A stretch of 64,000 nt of DNA from Falciphora oryzae (lineage: Eukaryota; Ascomycota; Sordariomycetes; Magnaporthales; Magnaporthaceae). The translations under genes and the position numbers were made by a program. The stretch's first letter is position 1; every line of letters begins with the position of its first letter. Positions 22,799 through 31,420 of the stretch are shown here, piece after piece. The stretch is taken from the NCBI GenBank assembly GCA_000733355.1, contig JNVV01000001.1, positions 1,758,423 through 1,822,422 on the forward strand. The letters run 5' to 3'. The notes under the pieces were generated by a model, which worked only from the letters and a program-made list of their open reading frames with translations, searched no databases and had not been told where the DNA came from.

Positions 22799-23725
22799 AT
22801 GCAGCTCCCGACTTTCTTCTTCTTCACCCTCCTGGCGGCCCAGGGGGCACTAGCGGCCCTGCCCGTCCGCCTCGTCACCTGGAACATCCGGTACGCGGCC
22901 AGCGGGCGCGAGCCCAACGAGAAGCCGTGGTGGGACCTCTTCTGCTTCATCTGGAAGAGCCGGTGCCGCCACTACCACGTCAGCTCGCTGCTCAGGGACC
23001 TGCAGGGCTCCGCGCCGCAGGGGGCGCCCACCGTGATCGCGATGCAGGAGGCGCTCGACAACCAGCTTAAGGACGTCAAGAAGGGGCTGGGCCGGGGCTG
23101 GGACCACGTCGGCGTGGCGCGCGACGACGGCAAGCGCAAGGGCGAGTACAGCCCCATCCTGTACAAGAAGACGGACCTGCGCGTCCTCGACTCGGCCACC
23201 AAGTGGCTGTCCCCGACGCCCGACGAGGTCTCGTTCGGCTGGGGCGCGGGCAGCCGCCGCATCACCACCATCGCCGTGCTCGAGCACATGGCGACGGGCC
23301 AAAAGTTCCTCCACGCAAACTGCCACCTCGACAACGCCTCGGCGCAGGCAAGGAGCGAGGGCATCAAGGTCGCCGTCGCCCAGATCCAGGCCATGCTGTC
23401 CAGGTGGGGCCCCCTGTCGGTCTCGCTTTCTGGCGACTTCAACTCGAGCCCGTACTGGGACGCCTTCAAGACCCTCGCCGACACGGGCTTCATGAAGGGC
23501 GAGCTGTTCGACCTGGCCCAGCCCCACAAGGTCGTGGGCGCCAACACGGTCACGTACACGACGTTTACGCCCGAGAGGGGCAACGCGCGCATCGACTTTC
23601 TGTGGCTGGGCCCCAGGGACGGGTACAACTTCACGATCCAGAAATACGAGATCATGGACAACCTGGTCAACGGGGTGCTTGCCAGCGACCACAGGGCCGT
23701 CGTGGGCGACGTTACTATCAACTAG
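22799..23725 (+). CDS. Secreted endonuclease/exonuclease/phosphatase-fold protein
   Basis: A single exon of 308 aa starting with a signal peptide (MQLPTFFFFTLLAAQGALA). The metal-dependent DNase I-like fold is marked in order by TWNIRYA, the metal-binding Glu in MQEALDNQL, NCHLDN with a catalytic His, GDFNSSPYWD, an IDFLW strand and the terminal SDHRAV with its Asp-His pair. All active-site landmarks are present, so the protein should be an active phosphodiesterase or phosphatase. The fold covers nucleases, sphingomyelinases and inositol phosphatases; sequence alone does not choose among them. The fungal secreted group is usually annotated by fold only. The GC-rich coding sequence is typical for this window. 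Confidence 0.92.
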   Translation: MQLPTFFFFTLLAAQGALAALPVRLVTWNIRYAASGREPNEKPWWDLFCFIWKSRCRHYHVSSLLRDLQGSAPQGAPTVIAMQEALDNQLKDVKKGLGRGWDHVGVARDDGKRKGEYSPILYKKTDLRVLDSATKWLSPTPDEVSFGWGAGSRRITTIAVLEHMATGQKFLHANCHLDNASAQARSEGIKVAVAQIQAMLSRWGPLSVSLSGDFNSSPYWDAFKTLADTGFMKGELFDLAQPHKVVGANTVTYTTFTPERGNARIDFLWLGPRDGYNFTIQKYEIMDNLVNGVLASDHRAVVGDVTIN

Positions 23726-24374
23726 TGCTCGGCAAGGCACACGGTGTTTTAATGTATATACTTTATTGCCGTAAATAACTCTGTTTCTGGCTGTATTACT
23801 TGACTATAATAACAAAACTACCGAACACCGTCATCAGCTGATCAAATACCTAACACTAAAGAACGCAAGGGGCAATGGTGCTTCACTGTGATCCCGAGTC
23901 AATGATGTAACCGCACGATAGTCTTGCATGCTAAGGGAAACTGCAACCTGGCAAGGGAGACCTTCGCAGGGCGTTCTTCCCTGCCAATCCGGGTTTCCGA
24001 GTCCAGATATCGACTTCGAGGCAGGCAGTATGGGGTATGGAATCTGTTGCCCGGTTCTACTTCCTGCTCTCTTGGACCCGATATCCTAGACACAATTTTG
24101 TATGACACGCCCCTTCTCTTCCGGAGCTGCACGGCAACCACAACCAGCACCTGGTCCAGACCCGTCTTCTCCTGGAGAACTGGTATGCTGGGACAAGCCT
24201 CAAAGCCCCTGCACCAACGCCCAGCACACGAGAACTGATAGACACGCCGTGTGCCCGGAAACCACCCGGCAAGAGCATATTCCCCAACAAAACCATCATA
24301 AATCGCAATCAAACACACAATCATCGTCACCAAGGCGGCCGACAGCGTTCCAAGAACCAGCAGCAACAGCAGCA
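23726..24374. other. Intergenic region
   Basis: 3' flank of the endonuclease-fold gene and leader of the next ORF. AT-richer just after 23740. Frames of 100-160 codons at 23899-24375 overlap on both strands and have no motif. Confidence 0.4.
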
Positions 24375-24878
24375 ATGGCGCGGATGCTCCTCCGCGCCTC
24401 TCTCCTCGCGGAGCAGATGGCGGTCTTCAGCCTGGGCCTCCCCGCGGCGCTGGCCGGCTAGGGCTTCGGCTTCGTCGTCGGGAACTGCGTGCGCCTCGAG
24501 AAGAAGTACCGCCACATGCAGGCCAGCCTCTCGGCCGAGAACGCCACCAAGACCACGGTCCTCGACTCCATCGGCGCGCGCAACCGCGACATCCACTGCC
24601 GCCGCTGCTGCCCCTGGTGCCCGCCGCCCCCGCCGCCCGGCCACTGCGGCGCCGACTGCAGCGTCTGCCGCCCGCCCGCGTGCGCGAGGTGCGGCGCCGC
24701 CTGCACCCGCGGCAGCTGCTGCGCCGATGCGGACCGCGCCGGCGGCGAGGGGGCGGTGGCTGGAGGCGTGATGAGGCATGGGACCGGCCTGGATGGCGAG
24801 GTGGACCCGGATGGCTTCTACCCTGGATTCTCGTCTGTTTCCAACACGATCGAGCAGAGCGGCCCCCCTCTTTTCTAG
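24375..24878 (+). pseudogene. Cys/Pro-rich small ORF broken by an in-frame TAG
   Basis: From ATG 24375 the frame encodes a hydrophobic N-terminus (LLRASLLAEQ, LGLPAALAG). It meets TAG at 24459-24461, then continues open in the same frame to 24878. The second half begins GFGFVVGNCVRLEKKY, keeps a helical charged segment, and then a dense Cys/Pro-rich region with about 15 Cys and a run of six Pro. Together it would be about 167 codons. The hydrophobic stretch runs across the stop as if it were one membrane or signal segment. GC-rich composition makes long open frames likely by chance here, so the gene itself is uncertain. Translation could instead start at the ATG at 24516. No family recognised. 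Confidence 0.3.
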
Positions 24879-25221
24879 CTCGGATGACACCGAGAGCTTC
24901 AAGAGTACTTCTTAGAAGGCAGCGCCAGCGAGTGTTGCACGCATGTGAGGACGTTTGCACTTGATCGCAGGAGACGGTTGCCGAGGTGGAGCTTCCCGGC
25001 CCGATATTGAAGTTTGCCCAGCCAGCGCCTTTACATCAAAAGACATATATGGTACCCAGGGCTAAGAAGGAAGCAAGCGCAGAGTGAAAAATAGAGAAAC
25101 AGGAGAGAACCCACAAACAAAAAAAGTAATTTATATATGCGCTTGTTTTCGGCACTCCGCTGTCCATTGCAGAAACCACGACAATACAAGATAGACTGAA
25201 TCCAACCCGACCATCTCTCTA
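24879..25221. other. Convergent 3' intergenic region
   Basis: AT-rich 3' flank (A-runs at about 25085-25130) between the Cys-rich ORF and the end of ERV41. No gene seen. Confidence 0.5.
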
Positions 25222-26495
25222 CTAGTCGTCATAGCCCGCCTTCATGTTGCCAAGCATTCCGCTGGTGGCGGCTCGTCGCCTCTTGCCGAGGACCTCCTTG
25301 ACCCACTCGGTCATGGTGAAGCCCCAGTGGCCGGCGACCATGGCGCCGCTCAGGATGTTGACGACCTTGACGAGGAACAGCAGGAAGGTGTCGCGCGACT
25401 CCTCGATGTTGAGCAGGACGGGCTCGATGTCGTACTTGAAGAAGATGCCCGGGATGGCGCGCTCCGAGATCTCAGCGTTCTGCTCCGTGACGGCGTACTG
25501 GTTGGTGAAGATGGTGGAGCCGAAGGCGCCGGATGACGACCTGATGCTGTAGACGGTGGGCACAACCGACAGGAAGTACTGGAACTTGTGGAAGTGCGTG
25601 TTGGCGCCGTTGATGGTCTGGTCGAGGGGGTTGACGAGCGAGGGGTAGAACTCGCCAAACGAGAACTCGTTGATGATGTGGGTGAAGTTGAACGCTGCGT
25701 CTTGGTCAGTCTCGGTTCTCTCTATAAATCAAGTGAACGGCGTACTCACCATCGTGGTCCAGATGCTCGCCAAACTCCATGTAACCGTGGCCCCTGGCCG
25801 TGATGTGGAAGTCGCCCTGGACCTTGTTGAGGTCCAGGCTGCCGAAGAGGCGGCAGCTGTCGGCGGTGGCGCCCCAGAGACGCGGGGTCTTGCCCCAGCG
25901 GGCGCGCTTCTTGCCGAGGGCGACGATGTCGTGGACGTGCTCCTCGCCGAAGCCCTCGTCGTGGCCGTCGTGCTCGAAGCCCTCGTTGGTGATGAGGCGG
26001 TTGTGCTTGTCGCGGCCCAGCTTGTGGACGCCGTTGCCGTCGACCCACTGGGTCCAGGCGGTGGGGTCCATCTTGAGGCGCGAGGCGGCCAGGATGCGGT
26101 CGCCGGCGGCGTCCTGGACGTTGACGTGCAGGTCGTCGCACTTCATGTGCACCACCACGTCGAGGTTGATCTGCATCGAGTGGCCTACGCCCTTCTCGAC
26201 GGCAAACGTGTGCGTCTCGGCGCCGCGCCACCACCGCGCCAGCTCCGACCACGTCAGGATCGCCGAGATGACCAGCATGGCCACCGTCCACTTGCCGCCG
26301 CCCGACGTCCGCGTCACATATTGAGGTTTTGACTTGGCTGTATCCCCGCCGAGGCAGGCCGTTAGTGTCTGCTGGTGTCTGTCCACAGGTCTAGGCTTGT
26401 ATGGACATACGGAATGCGTCGAATGCGCTGACAACGCTGCCCGAGGGCGCAAACGGGTCCTCGTCCAGGTGGTTTTTCTCGTATCCGTTCATCAT
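25222..26495 (-). CDS. ERV41: ER-Golgi vesicle protein Erv41 (ERGIC2 homologue)
   Basis: Three exons (26495-26411, 26337-25750 and 25694-25222) encode 381 aa. Erv41 pairs with Erv46 in COPII vesicles and cycles between ER and Golgi, where the pair acts as a retrieval receptor. Features: a short cytosolic N-terminus with an acidic EDPFAPSG, FDAFPKSKPQYV across intron 1, a first membrane segment (about 42-60), a large lumenal domain with HVNVQDAAGDRI and CRLFGSLDLNKVQGDFHI, the characteristic FNFTHIINEFSFG at the start of exon 3, FFKYDIEPVL, a second membrane segment (FLLFLVKVVNILSGAMV) and a short cytosolic tail. Two adjacent ATGs (26495, 26492) could start it. Introns are 73 and 55 nt. Confidence 0.95.
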
Positions 26496-26837
26496 CTTGC
26501 CGGTGGGGGGAGGGAGATGCTCCGTGTAAAAATCAAAAACTCAAAACGGTTGGCACCGGCTGTGTCACCTCCAGCTGCTCTCCGGCATCTGCTTGAGAGC
26601 GCCGCGTCTAGCCCCCGGACCGAGCTTCGTGTTCGTTTCGGGTTCGATTGCGTTTGTCGAGTTCGGGGTCGTTGAGCACGCGGGCAGAGAAGGGGCGCAC
26701 GCGCGGTGGTGGCTCGTCCGAAGAGGAAAAGAGTGGGAGGCCCGCTACCACATCGCAGTCGCTAATGCTGTTTGGGTATCCAATCCGCCGCCGGGCGTGT
26801 GTCTCGGAGGGCGAACGGTACCGCAGGGGATATCTTC

Positions 26838-26862
26838 GGGGTCGGGGTCGGGGTCGTCGGGG
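26838..26862 (+). repeat. G-quadruplex motif (four G4 tracts)
   Basis: Four GGGG tracts at 26838-26841, 26844-26847, 26850-26853 and 26859-26862, with loops of 2, 2 and 5 nt. It lies about 340 bp upstream of the ERV41 start, with G on the strand opposite to the ERV41 coding strand. Confidence 0.75.
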
Positions 26863-27104
26863 TCGTCCAAAGGGGTTTCAGGGTTGGCCAACGCTGGAAT
26901 TCGAGAATGCTCTCGGCTCGGCTCCGCGCGCGCATTGAGTCCCAGAGGACAGTTTGTCACCAGCAAAACGTCGGCCGCTCCCAGACCCTTGAACTAGCAA
27001 GCCCTCCTGATTGGCGCGACTTGGGCTGCACGTGTCGGGGACCCAACTGCCCGCGTGGAGTGTGCGTCAGACCCCACAGGGTGTGGATTTAGAGGCTGCC
27101 CGTT

Positions 27105-27116
27105 AACCCTAACCCT
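27105..27116 (-). promoter_or_regulatory. Two telomere-type hexamers (telo-box-like)
   Basis: AACCCT twice in tandem (TTAGGG units on the minus strand), about 310 bp upstream of the DsbA-like start. Too short for a former telomere. It could be a binding site for a TTAGGG-binding Myb-type factor. Confidence 0.45.
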
Positions 27117-27422
27117 TCTTGTCCAAGTAGCCGAGGGACTGTGTTGTGGTTGTTGATGGGACAAATAACCTGCATGGAATACTTTACGGAAAGAAGCGAT
27201 CGTTGTTTAGCTTAGTAAGTTTGAGAAGCCAATGTGTTCTGTTAATACGACTGGACCTGGGAGAAACTCTTCAGGGGCGCTCGAGAGTGTCATCTGAATA
27301 TCCTGAACGGGAGACCCAGGATAACGGAACAACTGAGCTTCCCCGCTTCACCTGGTATCCGAACGAGTCCAGCAGGGCCATGCAATTCCCCGTTATAATA
27401 CCGCTAACCATATTCCAGAGCA

Positions 27423-28220
27423 ATGGCCTACGAATCGCAGATATACTTCACCCTCGACACCATATGTCCATGGTAAGAAGAACCTTGCTCAACTTTTCCA
27501 AAGCCCTCTCAGGTACCTAGGTAGACAACGCCCCAATAGCCGGGAGGTGGGTGATACTGAATGCCCAAAAGGACATACATCGCCAAGAAACGCCTAGACA
27601 GTGTCCTCGCCCAGCACGCCCAGTCCGCCTCGGCCGACAAGGTCCGCTTCACGCTGCGCTTCCTGCCCTACCAGCTGCAGCCCGACCTCCCGCCCCACGA
27701 CCAGGACAGGTGGGCGTGGCTGCGGGACGCCGAGTTCGCCGGTTCCGAGGAGCGTGCGGCGGCCCACGCCCGCCAGATGGCGGAGCGCCACGGACCACTA
27801 CAGGAGGACGGCCTCGTCCTCCGGTTCGCGGGTGCCGTAGCCAACACACTAGAGGCGCACCGCGTGCTGCACTGCGTGCAGGAGGACCGCGGCCCCGCGG
27901 CGGCTGGTTTGCTCGTCGACGCGCTGTTCCGGCGGTACTTTGCAGACGGCGCCAGCCCGGCCGCCGAGGGGATGCTGGTCGCGGCGTGCGTCGAGGCGGG
28001 CCTGTCCGAGGCCGAGGCCAGGGCGCTCGCGGTCGAGGATAAGGGTGGGCGGGGGCTGGCCGAGGTGCGGAGGGCGACGGCGGAACAGAGGATCAATGGA
28101 GTAGATTCTGTGCCCAGGGTCCTGCTGGAGGGGCGCAAGAGAGATGTCACCTTGGTTGGGGCGAAGGATGTGGTTGAGTACTCCAAGGCGGTGCAGACTA
28201 TTGTCAAGGAGAGCTCATGA
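27423..28220 (+). CDS. DsbA/FrnE-like thioredoxin-fold oxidoreductase
   Basis: Two exons (27423-27472 and 27572-28220; 99-nt intron) encode 232 aa. Exon 1 is only 50 nt but carries the catalytic strand: MAYESQIYFTLDTICPW, joined to TYIAKKRLD across the intron. The family (DsbA-like, FrnE/HCCA-isomerase group) has a thioredoxin core with an all-helical insertion; the helices from about 40 to 185 fit this. The late cis-proline strand is visible as INGVDSVPRVLLEG. The site reads Cys-Pro-Trp-Thr, so only the first cysteine of a CxxC is present, favouring a monothiol or glutathione-linked role over disulfide formation. No signal peptide: likely cytosolic. It is convergent with the FluG-like gene, with 185 bp between. 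Confidence 0.9.
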
Positions 28221-28405
28221 TGAGTTGTGTGTGATACAAGACGTTGTAGAGAAAAGTAAAATGGCCATATGTCATCATTTAATAATAATACATGGGATCA
28301 TCGCTATCGTGTTCTCGCCTGACACCATACCGAGATAGTTCAGAAGCCACCAATCAACAACCGGAAAAGAAACGCAAGGCTGAAACCAGGGGAGAGAATA
28401 TGGTA

Positions 28406-31400
28406 TCAATACCGCCCTATCATCCATTCCCACCGCGCACCAGGAACCACGGAGTCAAGCAGCTGCATTTCAGCCCTCTTCACCTCGATGTACCGCCCAA
28501 CCAGTTTGAACGACAGCATCTCGGCCAAGCGCTTATCCGCCTCAAGCGCCTTGAGCGCCTCCTCTAGCGATGAGGGTAGGTTCCGTGTTATGCCGAGTTC
28601 CAGCCTGGCCCCGTCGCACAGAGTTGCCGGGTCGGCCGTACAGTCGCCCCAGACCAGCGTTTCGTTGTCCCTGACGCCCGCGACGCCGCACCCGAGCACG
28701 GCTGCCATGGCCAGATACGGGTTGGCTACGCCGTCGAGGCACTTGAGCTCCCAGTGGCTGCCCTCAATCTTGCGCAGAGGCGTCTCGCGGTTCTGCGTGC
28801 CCCAGGCCACCCAGCGCCCGCCGGCCCAGCAGCCGTCCGCGGCGCGCTCGTAGCTCGCGGGGTTGCTATAGGTGAAGGCCAGAATCGCGGGCAGGTGGCC
28901 CAGGACCCCCGCGTAGAAGCTCTCGTAGACCCTCTTGTCTGCCTCGTTCGGCTCAGACCCTGCAGCTGCCGCTGTCTGCACAGAGATATGCACGTGGGAC
29001 GCGGTGCCGCAAGCTTTGGCGAAGGGCTTGGGATGCAGCGTCAACCTGTAGCCGGCGGCTGCGGCCAGTGCCACAAGGGTCTCGCGCACGTGCAGCAGCG
29101 TATCCACGGCCTCGAGCGGCGGCAGGGGCGGCAGGGGGAACTCGAACTGCCCGGGAGCGCTCTCGGCGTGCACCTGCTCCACCTCCACGCCGACGGCCTC
29201 GAGTTGCGTCACCATATCCCTCAGTAGTCTAGCCAGCTGCGGGTTCCCAAAGAAACGCGAGGTCGACCACGCGTGCCCGTCCGTCGCCGCCGGTGACCTG
29301 AAGTTGAACTCCCTGCCAAAGTTGTCTTTTTCGCGGCACCGCTCCATCAGTACAAACTCTATCTCGAAGCCGAGCAGAAACGAGAGACCATGCTGGGCCG
29401 CCACCTCGACCACCCGCTTCAGCTGGGACCGGGGGCAGAGGGCGACGGGTGAACCGTCCTGTTCCCTGAAGTCCCCATACACGCTGATCTGGCCGTTTAT
29501 AGGCCCCGACTTGAGCGAGGAAAAGTCTGGGTGCAACCTGTATTCCCCAGTGGCTGACGCGCTCGGTACCAACGTGTCGTTCTGGAGCAGGCCAAGGGCG
29601 GCCTCGGTGATACCCAGGGAGGTGGGTTTGCCGTCCTCGAGAAGGCCCAGGAACCTCTTGAATGGAATCATGCGCATTCGGGACGTGGCAGTGTAGTCCA
29701 GCCAGCAGACCCTCACGAAGGAGGGATAAGGCCTGCAGGTGATAAAATCCTGCACCTTCTCAAGGTCACTACGCTTTTGGCCCGAGCCAGCTCCCGCAGT
29801 ATCCCAGCCCGCCTCCGATTCTGGTAGTGACAACCCGAGCTGATAGAGCTCGTTCGAGTTTCTGAACAGGATATCCTTGACCATCTCTATGGCTGCGTCC
29901 CAGCTGAGTTGGCCTCTGCACACCAAGTCACACAGAACCTAGACAGTTGCGCAGTTTGTATTAGTGGACCGTTCTCTGCATGGCCATATCACGTCGGTCG
30001 TAGGATGCATTGATGGTCGAATAAACGTACGGATTCTAACGCCTCTCTTCCCTGTATCATTGCGAGCAGATATGTCTCCGGAAGCCAATGGCCGTCTGTG
30101 CTCCATAGGATTTTAGACCAGGGGCAAATCTCTAGGACCTGCCGCAGGATCGCTTCCTGGCCGCCCTGGCTGATTTGGGGGAATACCTCCCCGATATCAG
30201 CATAGACGTTGCTGTAAACACTGGCTAAATAGCCAGCCTCTCGCGTGTATGGATAGCTTGCATGGAGAAGCACGATGGGCACCGACGGATAGTTGCGACT
30301 TTTCAAGGGGTCGATATCTTCGTATTAGCACCGGCACGCAAAGTTTGGTCGCAGGTGGCGACGCAAGTGGGCCACAAGAAAAGGGATGTGTATAAAAAGA
30401 AAACAACGCTTACATGAACTCTTGTAGGTGTGCTGGGCTTGACGTAGTCAACGTTATATCATTGTCCCCTAACCCGGTGTGAAACTGTATCGGCTTCTTG
30501 AAGTGGGAGCTGCACTCCCTGATGAGCACGGCCGTGTGATGGACAAACAGCTCGTTGAGCCCCTCGTGGTCAAGCCTGGTAAACTTCCCACGGAGGCTGT
30601 GGTTCTGGATGATGTCGGCAAATGACTCGCGGGCGGCAGCGATGTTGACGACGCGGGGGATGGCCAGCCCCGTGCGGTAGCAGATGACGGACTTGAAGCC
30701 GACGACGTCCGGGTCCTGAATGGCCTGCTTGATGTGAGTGTCGAACTCCTCGAGCATCTGGCCGAAGACGTCATCGGCCGGCAAGGTGCGGTTGTAGCGC
30801 CGGGCGTGCCGCTCGATTATGTCGGCGGCAACGGCCTCGATACGGACAATACGGCGGCAGGGGCTGCGCACGAAAGCGTCGTGCGACGAAAAGCCGTGCA
30901 CACACTCCGGTCCGTCCAGCCCGTCGTCGATGAGGACAGTCTCGATCCCGGCAAGGCAGATGGCAGTCCAGCGGTCGTAGGCGGCCGGATCTGCGCGACG
31001 GCGCTCGACAGCGGCGACAACGGCATCCCAGGAGACCGGCAGCTCAGGCTCCCCGTCGCGGCCACAACCCAGGGCGGCGGCGAGCTGGCGGACGGCGCGG
31101 TGGTGGGCAAGAGTCTTGGGCGTGTCGCGCAGGGCGTCCCCGGAGGCCTCGGTAACAGTCGAAGCGAGCGGGACGCTGCCGAGATGCTCATGGCGGAGCA
31201 GAGGGTGCGCGTGGTTGTCTATGGCAGGGGTCGTCCGGATAACGCGTATAAGCCCTTGCAGTTGCGCTCTAGTGGCGGACTGGGGGGCGCCGCGACCCGG
31301 GCCAGCGAAGCGTGATGTCATCATTGAGGTATTCCTCAAGCGTTTCGACCTGACGGTTTTTTCAGGTCTTTCCACGCCCGAGTAGGTTCGTGCCAGAAGG

Positions 31401-31420
31401 ATCCCAGCCCGTGTTAGCAA
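28406..31420 (-). CDS. fluG: FluG-type protein: amidohydrolase fused to type-I glutamine synthetase domain
   Basis: Three exons (31420-30414, 30298-30031 and 29938-28406; introns 115 and 92 nt) encode 935 aa. If translation starts at the ATG pair near 31324 it is about 903 aa, close to the family's usual length. The N-terminal half is an amidohydrolase_2 domain with the metal site IDNHAH (His70/His72), later LLHASYPYTREAGYLA and WSTDGHWLPE. The C-terminal half (from about residue 470) is a glutamine-synthetase-like catalytic domain with GFEIEFVL, HAESAPGQFEF, ASHVHISV and NRETPLR. In Aspergillus nidulans FluG acts upstream of conidiation. The same architecture in other fungi is often a paralogue of unknown role, so the developmental function is an inference from homology. 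It faces a 3.7-kb intergenic region. Confidence 0.92.

Larger units (their letters stand above)
26496..27422. other. Divergent intergenic region, ERV41 / DsbA-like gene
   Basis: It contains a four-tract G-quadruplex motif (26838-26862) and a pair of AACCCT hexamers (27105-27116). Frames at 26593-27092 are GC-rich shadows. Nothing else is recognised. Confidence 0.5.

Noticed and set aside
20112..26495. Secondary-metabolite or virulence-type gene cluster around the two secreted enzymes
   Set aside because: No synthase, tailoring enzyme, transporter or pathway regulator is present; the neighbours are housekeeping genes.
27105..27116. Interstitial telomere or chromosome-end remnant
   Set aside because: Only two hexamers with gene-dense, GC-rich sequence on both sides; better read as a promoter box.
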